DNA of 64,000 nucleotides from Pedobacter sp. KBS0701 (lineage in GTDB: Bacteria; Bacteroidota; Bacteroidia; Sphingobacteriales; Sphingobacteriaceae), in NCBI RefSeq assembly GCF_005938645.2, contig NZ_CP042171.1, forward strand, positions 4,278,001 through 4,342,000, read 5' to 3'. Below, one piece after another: positions 34,129 through 41,655 of the stretch. The notes under the pieces were generated by a model. It had not been told where the DNA came from. It saw only the letters and a list, made by a program, of their open reading frames with translations, and searched no databases. Position 1 is the first letter of the stretch. Each line of letters opens with the position of its first letter. A program made the position numbers and the translations under genes.

Positions 34129-34905
34129 TTACAAATCATTTAGTTCAATCCAAACAGGTCCGTGGTCGCTTGTTTTTTCCCACCCCCTAACATTCCTATC
34201 CACACCTGCTGATTTTAAGCGATCGCTCACCTGCGGACTTATTAAAAAATGATCAATTCTTAGTCCGGCATTTCTGCCATAGGCATTACGGAAGTAATCC
34301 CAAAAAGTATAGATGATTTCAGTAGGATATAATTTCCTGATAGCATCTGTCCAGCCCTGGGCAATTAAATTTTTAAATGCCAGACGTGTTTCCGGACGAA
34401 ATAAAGCATCCTCGACCCATCTTTCAGGTTTATAGGCATCCAGTTCAGTTGGAATCACATTATAATCGCCTGCCAAAACCACAGGAATATTTTGCGCCAA
34501 TAACGTAGCAGTATGTGCGGCAAAACGTTCAAACCATTGCAGTTTATAATCGAACTTAGGGCCAGGTGCCGGATTGCCATTTGGCAGGTATAAACAGCCA
34601 ATTACTATACCGTTTACCATTGCCTCTATATACCTGCTCTGCAGATCTTCAGGATCTCCATCCAAACCACGCTTCAATTCTGTTATTTCTAAATTTCTGG
34701 CAAGTATAGCTACTCCATTCCAACTTTTCTGTCCATGCCAGATCGCATTATAACCTGCATCTTTAATCGCCTGTTCAGGGAATTTTTCATGGGGGGCCTT
34801 TAATTCCTGAAGGCATACTACATCTGGCTGGGTTTCTTCCAGCCAACGTAACAGCACAGGTAAGCGGCCATTTACACCGTTTACATTATAAGTAGCTATT
34901 TTCAT
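34129..34905 (-). CDS. xthA: Exodeoxyribonuclease III (AP endonuclease)
   Basis: This is a 258-residue Mg-dependent EEP-fold nuclease for abasic-site repair and 3'-end cleaning. It shows MKIATYNVNGVNGRLP (Asn), VVCLQELKAP (catalytic Glu), the WNGVAILAR block, VLAGDYNVIP (Asp/Asn), LRIDHFLIS, and the terminal SDHGPVWIEL with the catalytic Asp-His. The start at 34905 gives the standard XthA N-terminus; an upstream TTG extension is not needed. It lies alone between the PAS gene and the sigma-like gene. Confidence 0.95.
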   Translation of the reverse strand: MKIATYNVNGVNGRLPVLLRWLEETQPDVVCLQELKAPHEKFPEQAIKDAGYNAIWHGQKSWNGVAILARNLEITELKRGLDGDPEDLQSRYIEAMVNGIVIGCLYLPNGNPAPGPKFDYKLQWFERFAAHTATLLAQNIPVVLAGDYNVIPTELDAYKPERWVEDALFRPETRLAFKNLIAQGWTDAIRKLYPTEIIYTFWDYFRNAYGRNAGLRIDHFLISPQVSDRLKSAGVDRNVRGWEKTSDHGPVWIELNDL

Positions 34906-35054
34906 TTTATAAATCTCAGCATTAAAAGCCAAAAACAGAAGACTGTTATATTTTTTGATTCTAAATATTAGGCCACTTTTGGTCAGATAATTCAGATAAT
35001 TTAAAATTTGGTCTTATCTTGCATCTCATTTAGCATAAAACTTTCAAACAGCCT

Positions 35055-35513
35055 ATGTTCAAAGCAGTTTCAAACAATCCTTCTGCAGAGCCAAAAGACA
35101 TCCGTTGGTTTTATGATCAGTATGCGCCCATGCTGCTTGGTTATATTAACGGCATCGTCCAAAATCATCAAAAATCAGAAGAGCATCTGGTTGCTATTCT
35201 TACTTCATTTGTTAAGGACGTTGTTATTTTACAAGAAAAAAGCAGGTTAAATATCTGGCTGGAATTGCGTCAATATGCACAAAGTAAATTAACTTTGTTT
35301 ACGGCAAAAGATCATCAGTTAAAACCGGCGCCACCATTAAACAAGGGAAGGCTGGATTTGTTAGATAATTTACAGAAACAGATATTCTGTGCAATATATT
35401 ACCATGGAAAATCAATTTCATACCTGGCAGCAGCAATTGGCTGTGATGAAAGCGAAATCCGCAATCAGTTAAAATTATCAATCGATAAAATGAGGAGGAA
35501 AAGTGGAAATTAA
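35055..35513 (+). CDS. Atypical sigma-70-like protein paired with an anti-sigma gene
   Basis: This is a 152-residue protein with weak ECF-sigma layout. The N-terminal helical part DIRWFYDQYAPMLLGYINGIV resembles region 2.1. A region 4-like helix-turn-helix ends the protein (about 105-148, IFCAIYYHGKSISYLAAAIGCDESEIRNQ and KMRRKSG). The usual conserved region 2.4 residues and DxxQE-type motif are missing or very diverged. The reading frame is intact, so it is called a divergent sigma factor or sigma-like regulator, by context with the following gene, which it overlaps by 11 bases. Confidence 0.6.
   Translation: MFKAVSNNPSAEPKDIRWFYDQYAPMLLGYINGIVQNHQKSEEHLVAILTSFVKDVVILQEKSRLNIWLELRQYAQSKLTLFTAKDHQLKPAPPLNKGRLDLLDNLQKQIFCAIYYHGKSISYLAAAIGCDESEIRNQLKLSIDKMRRKSGN
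35493..35498 (+). promoter_or_regulatory. Strong ribosome binding site deciding a GTG start
   Basis: AGGAGG lies 4 bases before the GTG at 35503. Perfect Shine-Dalgarno sites are rare in this phylum, and this one sits inside the end of the sigma-like gene, supporting GTG as the anti-sigma start. Confidence 0.65.
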
Positions 35514-35997
35514 TAAAATTATTGAAAGCGGTTTAATGGAGACCTATGTAATGGGGATTGCCACCGAAGAAGAGGTACAGCAAGTTTTATCGCTGAAAAA
35601 AGAATCCCCTGCATTCAAGCAAGCTTTGGAACAGCTCGAATATGATATGGAAGTATTAGCACAAAGCATGAGTATCGAGCCGCCTGCAGGCACTTTGTCT
35701 AAAATTGAGCATGAGATTAATGAAATCCAACGCCGTAACCAAGCTGTCCAAACCACTTTTGAGCCCAAATACAGGCATGAAAAATCTGAACAGGAAAGCA
35801 GTCAGAAAAAGTATATACAGGTAGAATCAGAATCTAACCAGATGCGCGTAAATAAAGCCTGGAAATGGATATTTATTGCAGTATTTGTATTAGGAAAAAT
35901 ATTTTTAGCGGGTGCCATTTATTTTTACCTGGAGAACAGACAGGCAAAAGAACAGATCAAAGAATTAAAAATAGAACTAAAACAAAAAATCAGGTAA
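35503..35997 (+). CDS. Probable membrane-anchored anti-sigma factor
   Basis: This is a 164-residue protein with an N-terminal helical domain (about 1-80: IESGLMETYVMGIATEEEVQQVLSL) like the zinc-free anti-sigma domains of Bacteroidota. A linker follows, then one membrane helix (about 122-142, WIFIAVFVLGKIFLAGAIYFY) and a short charged coiled segment (ENRQAKEQIKELKIELKQ). RskA-type anti-sigma factors normally have a large C-terminal domain; here it is only about 20 residues. GTG start, strong SD. It probably holds the sigma-like protein at the membrane. Confidence 0.7.
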   Translation: MEINKIIESGLMETYVMGIATEEEVQQVLSLKKESPAFKQALEQLEYDMEVLAQSMSIEPPAGTLSKIEHEINEIQRRNQAVQTTFEPKYRHEKSEQESSQKKYIQVESESNQMRVNKAWKWIFIAVFVLGKIFLAGAIYFYLENRQAKEQIKELKIELKQKIR

Positions 35998-36108
35998 AAA
36001 TTATGCAAAATGTAACAGATAAACCTGTTTTTTTAAAACCAATACTAAACTGAAATGTTTAGTTGTTAAGATTCATTCATGTTTGAGCGCATGTTTGAGT
36101 TTAGATAT

Positions 36109-36137
36109 GGGATAGGCTTTTAGTCTATCCCTTTTTT
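36109..36137 (+). terminator. Rho-independent terminator after the anti-sigma gene
   Basis: GGGATAG (36109-36115) pairs with CTATCCC (36125-36131), followed by T6. It lies 112 bases after the anti-sigma stop and before the convergent response-regulator gene. Confidence 0.85.
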
Positions 36138-36152
36138 ATGTTCAAATAAGCT

Positions 36153-36521
36153 TTAAGGTCTATCCAGCAATGCCTTCACCTTCTGCTGGAGATTCACAAT
36201 ATCAAAAGGTTTTTCAATGGTATCATTTGGCGAACAATTTAGATCATCCATATTCAAAACTGAAAGCAATATAACCGGCAAGTATGCTGTTTTAGGATTA
36301 TGCTTTAATTTATTACAAATATCCCGACCATCATACTTACCAATAAGTATGTCCAATAAAATAATATCTGGTAAAAAATCAGCGATTGTTTCTTCTAAAT
36401 TACCAGGATTCAAAATACCTTTTATATGATAATGTTCTTCCTCGAAAATTAATTTTATAATATCGTGAATGTTCTCGTCATCATCAACTATAAGAATTTT
36501 CTTAACTAACACGTTGCTCAT
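36153..36521 (-). CDS. Single-domain response regulator
   Basis: This is a 122-residue CheY-like receiver. The acidic triad DDDE (residues 13-16), the phospho-acceptor Asp57 (IILLDILIG), Ser87 and Lys104 (EKPFD) are all in place. There is no output domain. The ATG at 36521 is chosen because the two preceding codons are non-conserved TTG/His. It is last in a minus-strand signalling group with an ECF sigma factor, a LuxR-type regulator and a histidine kinase, and may relay between them. Confidence 0.92.
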   Translation of the reverse strand: MSNVLVKKILIVDDDENIHDIIKLIFEEEHYHIKGILNPGNLEETIADFLPDIILLDILIGKYDGRDICNKLKHNPKTAYLPVILLSVLNMDDLNCSPNDTIEKPFDIVNLQQKVKALLDRP

Positions 36522-36597
36522 GTGCAACAAATCTAGTTTAAGTAGCTTAGTTCATATCACGTATTTATACCCGAATTTATCGAATAAATCAAAGATA

Positions 36598-37116
36598 TCA
36601 GGCCGCCAAACCAGATTTATAATTTTTAAGCATTTTCTTCAGCAGACCTCTGGCCACGTGTATTTTGGTTTTTACGGTACCCAGTGGGATGTCAAGCTCT
36701 GCAGCAATTTCATGGTATTTATAACCTTCAAAGTAACGGCAAAAGCAAAAACGACAATCTTCAGGCAAGGCATTTAGCGATTTCTGGATATCCTCCATCA
36801 TAAACTTTGCGGTGCCGGCATTCGAAGATGCACTTGGAACCAGTTGAACAGAAGTTAAATCCTCTTCCTGCTGGATCATTTCATTTTTACGCTTTACCTT
36901 ATAATAATGATTTAAAAAGGTATTTTTCAGGATGGTAAAAAGCCAGGCCCGCACATTACTTCCCATTTCAAATTTAGCCGAAAACCTAAATGCTTTCATA
37001 AAGGTGTCTTGAACTAAATCAGCAGCATCATCTTCATCATGCGTATAGGCTAATGCGCGATCGAAAAGTGGTTGCCGGTATTGGTATATGTCACAATTGA
37101 AATTTAATGTCTCCAT
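36598..37116 (-). CDS. ECF-type RNA polymerase sigma factor
   Basis: This is a 172-residue sigma-70 region 2 plus region 4 protein. Region 2 shows DEDDAADLVQDTFMKAFR (about 27-44) and NVRAWLFTILKNTFLNHYY. Region 4 shows LPEDCRFCFCRYFEGYKYHEIAAELDIPLGTVKTKIHVARGLL (about 117-160) with a clear helix-turn-helix. No anti-sigma gene follows. It sits between two response regulators, so control by the nearby kinase system is possible (inference). Confidence 0.93.
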   Translation of the reverse strand: METLNFNCDIYQYRQPLFDRALAYTHDEDDAADLVQDTFMKAFRFSAKFEMGSNVRAWLFTILKNTFLNHYYKVKRKNEMIQQEEDLTSVQLVPSASSNAGTAKFMMEDIQKSLNALPEDCRFCFCRYFEGYKYHEIAAELDIPLGTVKTKIHVARGLLKKMLKNYKSGLAA

Positions 37117-37245
37117 GATTGATTCGTTTTAGCTCTGATGTAAATATTCAACAAACAGTACCATACAATGTTATTTGTAGAAATACCCGATTTTTTACGG
37201 TTTATTTAAAACACTAAAAAAAATGCGCTAAAACGATAAAAAACA

Positions 37246-37896
37246 CTAGGCTACATAACCATTTCGCATGGCAAAACGAATTAAAGAAGCGGAGTTTTTC
37301 GCCCCCGTTTTACTGATTAAGGCTTCCCTTTGGCTCTCTACCGTCCGCCTGCTTAAGTACAATTTATCAGCTATTTCCTGATTCGTCAGCCCATCGGCGA
37401 TAAGTTTTAACACGTTAATTTCGCGTTCAGAAAAGTTGATTCCAGTATTCATTTTTTGCGAAAGGATATTTAACTGGGTATTAAAACGCTCTAAAATGGA
37501 GATGCATAAATTAGAAGAAAGATAGCGTTTTCCTTTCATTACATGCTTTAGGCAAAACAGCAGTTCGTCTTCTTCGATATCTTTTGACAGGTAAGCAAAA
37601 GCCCCTGATGTAAAGGCATTTGAGGCATATTTTTCATCATCTAAAATGGATAAAACAACAACCTTTGTGGTGTATCCGCGCTCTTTAATCGTATTGGCTA
37701 AAGCTATTCCATCTAGCCTTGGCATTACAATATCTGATAAAATAATATCAGCTTTTATTCCTTTTTCGAGAAGCTCCAAAACTGCTAAACCGTCTGACAC
37801 TTCTGCAACAACATTGATGCCTTCGTGTTTTTCTATAAGTGCTTTAAGTGAGGTCCGGATGATATGGTGATCGTCCGCAAGAATAATGTTAATCAT
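37246..37896 (-). CDS. NarL/FixJ-type response regulator
   Basis: This is a 216-residue two-domain regulator. The receiver (1-120) has Asp8-Asp9, phospho-acceptor Asp55 (IILSDIVMP) and Lys near 105 (AYLSKDI). The LuxR-type helix-turn-helix (about 154-210) has FSEREINVLKLIADGLTNQE and LSRRTVESQREAL. It lies 41 bases after the histidine kinase in the same direction and is its likely partner. Targets are unknown; the ECF sigma gene immediately downstream is one candidate. Confidence 0.95.
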   Translation of the reverse strand: MINIILADDHHIIRTSLKALIEKHEGINVVAEVSDGLAVLELLEKGIKADIILSDIVMPRLDGIALANTIKERGYTTKVVVLSILDDEKYASNAFTSGAFAYLSKDIEEDELLFCLKHVMKGKRYLSSNLCISILERFNTQLNILSQKMNTGINFSEREINVLKLIADGLTNQEIADKLYLSRRTVESQREALISKTGAKNSASLIRFAMRNGYVA

Positions 37897-37936
37897 AATC
37901 CAAATATAACTTACGGTATTTTAAAATTAAAAACAG

Positions 37937-39013
37937 CTACTTTGGCAGCTCGATATAGAAGGTAGTTCCGACACCGGTTTTACTCTTAAACCAGATTTTC
38001 CCCTGATGTAAATCAACAATTGCTTTGATAATGCCCATGCCGAAACCGCCAGATTCTTCACCCTTTAAACCGGGTCTTAACGTTTCTGGTAAGTGATCAA
38101 AAAGTCCGGGCTGTAATTCCTCTGGGATTCCGATTCCATTGTCTGTTACTGTAATCAGCACCGTGTTTTCCAACTCTTCGGCATGTAAGGCAATGTAGCC
38201 ATTATCATCAGTAAACTTTAGTGCGTTGGAAATTAAATTATTGATCACCTGAAGAAATTTCATACTATCTAAATAGAGGTAAATCTGCTCTGCAGAACTG
38301 GTAAACTTGATATTTTTAACTTTACCCAATTTAGACCGTTTGTAAAAACGAACCACATCTCTAAGCTCCCATACCAGGTCGGCCCTTTCTTTACCGATTT
38401 CTATAACCGATGACTTTAGAAACTCCCGGTTAATCATGCTTCGTACCAGCAGCAAATTACGTTCGCACATGTCTTTTATAAAGGAAAGCGAATTCATCAT
38501 CTGCTCGTCACCCATTTGTGCAATACTATCTTCCATTGATGAAGCGGTTAATTTCATCATGCCCAGCGGTTCTTTTAAATCGTGTGCCAATACTTCCAGT
38601 GTGATATTTTTACGGGCATTGATCTGTTCGATATGGATTTTGTTATGCCGAGCCACCGTAGTATCTTCTACAGTACCGATTAAATGTTTATCTTTTCTAT
38701 CCTGAACGGCAAAAACAATAATGCGCACATATTTCTCCCTACCAGTAAATAACAAACGGAATTCGTATTTTTTTTCTTTCCCATCCTCCATACACTCTTC
38801 ATAACAGGATATTGCGTGTGCTAAATCTTCGGGGTGTACATGATTTAAAAGTATTTGCGGATGATCAAAAATCTGATCTGTTTCCAATTCCAAAATTCCG
38901 GCAAAGGACTTGTTGAGGTATAAAAATTTCTGCTGTTGGGGTTCAAAAATAAAATATCCGTCAGCAGACAAATCGCCTAGTGCACAAAAAAGCTCATTAT
39001 TTAATTCCACCAT
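37937..39013 (-). CDS. PAS-domain sensor histidine kinase, soluble
   Basis: This is a 358-residue kinase. It has a PAS_3-type sensor (about 10-122, PQQQKFLYLNKSFAGILELE, then VEDTTVARH) and a dimerisation/phospho-acceptor helix with His144 in EVLAHDLKEPLGMMK. The HATPase domain (about 245-357) has N-box NNLISNALKF, G1 DNGIGIP and G2 GGFGMGI. No membrane segment is visible, so it senses a cytoplasmic signal. It is the first gene of the signalling group with the NarL-type regulator. Confidence 0.94.
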   Translation of the reverse strand: MVELNNELFCALGDLSADGYFIFEPQQQKFLYLNKSFAGILELETDQIFDHPQILLNHVHPEDLAHAISCYEECMEDGKEKKYEFRLLFTGREKYVRIIVFAVQDRKDKHLIGTVEDTTVARHNKIHIEQINARKNITLEVLAHDLKEPLGMMKLTASSMEDSIAQMGDEQMMNSLSFIKDMCERNLLLVRSMINREFLKSSVIEIGKERADLVWELRDVVRFYKRSKLGKVKNIKFTSSAEQIYLYLDSMKFLQVINNLISNALKFTDDNGYIALHAEELENTVLITVTDNGIGIPEELQPGLFDHLPETLRPGLKGEESGGFGMGIIKAIVDLHQGKIWFKSKTGVGTTFYIELPK

Positions 39014-39549
39014 GATTTTATATTTGATAATTTTCGATATGAAGGACTACCCAAACCCTATAGAACAACCAAATCACAAACATCAAATATTCAAAAAAGT
39101 TTTTTCTTTAAAAATTTAGTGGAAATACGCTGGGATTTACCCTTTTTAATCTCATTTGCCAAATTTTATGGAGATACTAACATTTTCCACACGATGTGTA
39201 AAATTATTTTGCGGAACAAAACCAACTATTGCCTAAATTGTTATGCATATAAGGAAAGATAAAAAAGTCCTGTGAGCGGGAGATCCGCGGAGGGCAGGCA
39301 CACCATAAAGAAGCTACAATTCTTCTTACCAATAGCCATCGCACAGGTGGCTATTTTGTTTTACGTCAAGCTAATTAAAAGCATTTACGTGTTGAGCTGG
39401 TTTCTTCACATCCATTAAAATCACGGCAAATAAATTGATTCCATAGTAAATCACTATGTGGCACACGATAAGTAAGGAATGGAAGCATTATTAAATACTA
39501 TCATCACGAAACTGAAATTATTTGGGTAAACTTCTATAAAATTCATGAT
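39014..39549. other. Gene-free region holding a candidate structured RNA
   Basis: No ORF over about 40 codons with supporting features was seen in these 536 bases. The left 100 bases are the AT-rich promoter side of the kinase. The segment 39262-39362 is highly structured and listed separately. The final 180 bases before the DUF1801 gene show no clear motif. Confidence 0.5.
39262..39362 (+). ncRNA. Candidate structured small RNA ending in a terminator
   Basis: This 100-base segment is more GC-rich than its surroundings. GCGG (39276-39279) pairs with CCGC (39285-39288), enclosed by CCTG/CAGG. AAGAAG (39308-39313) pairs with CTTCTT (39322-39327). AATAGCCA (39331-39338) pairs with TGGCTATT (39348-39355), followed by TTGTTTT, a terminator shape. 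The terminator loop CACAGG (39342-39347) is also complementary to CCTGTG at 39269-39274, allowing a long-range pairing or pseudoknot. No family recognised. On the minus strand the same segment could fold too and is followed by T6. Confidence 0.35.
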
Positions 39550-39966
39550 ATGGCACAGAATAAAACGACAGAAAACGATTTCAGCGTTCCAGATTTTTTA
39601 AATACCATTGCAGACGAAAATAAAAGAGCTGATTGTTTTAACCTTTTGGATATTATTGTTGAAACCACAGGCTTTAAAGCGAAAATGTGGGGAACGGCCA
39701 TTGTTGGTTTTGGCAGTTACCATTACAAATACGAAAGCGGCAGAGCAGGCGACGCACCTCTTTTTGGATTTTCCCCTCGAAAAGATGCCATAGCCTTATA
39801 TTTATCATCTGAGTTCAAAAACCGCGAAGAATTGCTGGCTAAATTCGGAAAACACAAAACTGCCAAGGCTTGTGTGTACGTTAAAAAAATGAGTGATATC
39901 AATGTGGAGGTATTAAAAGAAATGGTTACTAATTCTGTTGCGAGAATCAGGAGTATGTATCCGTAA
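39550..39966 (+). CDS. DUF1801-domain protein
   Basis: This 138-residue protein is a single DUF1801 domain (YdhG-like). It shows MWGTAIVGFGSYHYKYESGR and FGFSPRKDAIALYL, the two most recognisable blocks, and a helical C-terminus (DINVEVLKEMVTNSVARI). The family is structurally characterised as an alpha/beta fold but has no established biochemical role. It is a single gene. The region after it carries a palindromic repeat element. Confidence 0.92.
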   Translation: MAQNKTTENDFSVPDFLNTIADENKRADCFNLLDIIVETTGFKAKMWGTAIVGFGSYHYKYESGRAGDAPLFGFSPRKDAIALYLSSEFKNREELLAKFGKHKTAKACVYVKKMSDINVEVLKEMVTNSVARIRSMYP

Positions 39967-40018
39967 GTCCGAAAAGTAAGGAGATCGGAGTCAGAGGCTT
40001 ATAGTTCCAAAATGTAAA

Positions 40019-40170
40019 AAGGCTGTATCATAAATTGTAATTCATTTCGCATTTGTCACGTTGAACCTAGCTTGTACTGAGCCCGACGAAGTATCTAAAC
40101 GCCTTGTAAGACATTTAATTGGTCCTTCGACAAGCTCAAGATGACAATCTATATTTATGAAACAGCTTCC
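40019..40170. repeat. Palindromic MITE-like element (family I, copy B)
   Basis: This 152-base element is related to the one at 33475. The left end AGGCTGTATCATAAAT has its imperfect complement ATTTATGAAACAGCTT at 40153-40168. Inside, TTGTCACGTTGAACCTAGCTTG (about 40053-40074) is an imperfect complement of CAAGCTCAAGATGACAA (about 40130-40146). CACGTTGA and CAAGCTCAA(G)GATGACA are shared with copy A. No ORF is present. Confidence 0.75.
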
Positions 40171-40353
40171 AATATCTCTATTCTTTCTGTAGCAAAAAAC
40201 GTAAAATTTTATACATGGCTTTCTGCCTGGTTTTTTGCAATAAATTACATCAAGCGGTTGGTCAGTCTTAGAGTCCTATCCACATTTCCATCCTAAAACC
40301 TTACATTTATACAATAAAAATGAACATTCCCTTTATTAATTTGTTAAGCCATT

Positions 40354-41250
40354 ATGGACTACATAGACTATTATAAAATCCTCGATTTAAAGAAAGATGC
40401 AACCACTGAGGATATTAAAAAAGCTTATAGAAAATTAGCCCGAAAACATCATCCAGATCTCAATCCCAACAATGAAGAAGCCAATAAAAAATTTCAGCAA
40501 ATTAACGAGGCTAACGAAGTTCTAAGCGATCCCGAAAAGAGAAAGAAATACGATAAATACGGCAAAGACTGGCAGCATGCCGATCAGTTAGATGCCCAGC
40601 AACAGCAGCAAAGGCAATACCAGTCGCAAGGTCAGGGTTATGGTGGTAATAGCTATTCTGGTGGTTTTGGCGGCGAAGATTTTTCTGATTTCTTTTCTTC
40701 CATGTTTGGCGGAGGCGGTGGTAGAAGCAGCAGAAACTCACCTTTTAAAGGCCAGGATTACAATGCCGATTTACAGTTAAACCTACTCGATGCCTATACC
40801 ACGCACAAACAAACCCTAACGGTTAATGGCAGGCAGGTACGCATTACTATTCCGGCAGGTGTAGAAAACGGACAAAAGATCAAACTTCCAGGCTATGGTG
40901 CGCCGGGAGTTAATAATGGCCCTCCAGGCGATCTATTTATAAAATTCAGTATTACCGATGATCCTAAATTCAAACGGAAAGGGAACGATATTTATATCCG
41001 GGAGGAAATAGACCTCTATACCGCCATTTTAGGGGGCGAAAAAATTGTGGAAACCTTGAATGGCAAAGTTAAACTTAAAGTGCCGGAGGGAACACAGCCC
41101 GATGCCACTTTAAGATTAAAAGGCAAAGGCTTTCCGGTTTACAAAAAAGATAATCAATTTGGCGATCTGTATATTAAATGGCAGGTTAAAATACCCACCC
41201 ATTTAAATGCTGAACAAAAAGAACTATTCGAAAAACTTTCCAAATTCTAA
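40354..41250 (+). CDS. cbpA: Curved-DNA-binding-protein-like DnaJ chaperone
   Basis: This is a 298-residue class B J-protein that stimulates DnaK. The J-domain (about 3-68) has HPD at 33-35. A Gly-rich linker (about 90-130) follows, then two beta-sandwich peptide-binding domains (about 135-290) with ITIPAGVENGQKIKLPGYG and GDLYIKWQVKIPTHL. There is no zinc finger, which separates it from DnaJ. The cbpM gene follows 5 bases later, supporting the CbpA name. dnaK itself lies 4.2 kb downstream on the other strand. Confidence 0.92.
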   Translation: MDYIDYYKILDLKKDATTEDIKKAYRKLARKHHPDLNPNNEEANKKFQQINEANEVLSDPEKRKKYDKYGKDWQHADQLDAQQQQQRQYQSQGQGYGGNSYSGGFGGEDFSDFFSSMFGGGGGRSSRNSPFKGQDYNADLQLNLLDAYTTHKQTLTVNGRQVRITIPAGVENGQKIKLPGYGAPGVNNGPPGDLFIKFSITDDPKFKRKGNDIYIREEIDLYTAILGGEKIVETLNGKVKLKVPEGTQPDATLRLKGKGFPVYKKDNQFGDLYIKWQVKIPTHLNAEQKELFEKLSKF

Positions 41251-41255
41251 CCATT

Positions 41256-41561
41256 ATGGAAACCTATCTAATTCCTGTAGAAGAAATTTGCGCCTATCAC
41301 CACGTAGAGATCAATTTTATCCATTCTCTCGAAGATTTTGGCCTCATCCGTACCACCATTAAAAAGCAATCTGTCTTTTTGCCAGTTGATGAATTATCAA
41401 AGCTGGAGCAGTACCTGCGTTTGGCAAACGATCTGCAGATTAATTTGGAAGGCATCCATGCTGTTTCTCATCTGCTCAATCAATTGCAAAATATGCAACA
41501 GGAAATAACAATACTTCAGAACGAACTAAATTATTATAAGCAACTTAATCAGCAATATTAA
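41256..41561 (+). CDS. cbpM: Chaperone modulator CbpM
   Basis: This is a 101-residue MerR_2-like helix-turn-helix protein. In E. coli CbpM binds the J-domain of CbpA and blocks both its co-chaperone activity and DNA binding. Here the N-terminal half (YLIPVEEICAYHHVEINFIH and FGLIRTTIKKQSVFLPVDEL) fits the CbpM fold, and the C-terminus is a helix of about 40 residues (LNQLQNMQQEITILQNELNY) likely to form a coiled coil. It lies 5 bases after cbpA, as in other genomes. Confidence 0.9.
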   Translation: METYLIPVEEICAYHHVEINFIHSLEDFGLIRTTIKKQSVFLPVDELSKLEQYLRLANDLQINLEGIHAVSHLLNQLQNMQQEITILQNELNYYKQLNQQY

Positions 41562-41655
41562 ACAACCGTTTGTGCAGTATTTCAGATTAAAAGTGCTAAC
41601 AAAAACATAACCTTTTTAAGATATGTTTCTTAAATTGGCCATCTAATTTTAAAAA

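Noticed and set aside
35008..35250. Alternative frame upstream of the sigma-like gene
   Set aside because: Out of frame with the HTH-bearing protein and without features.
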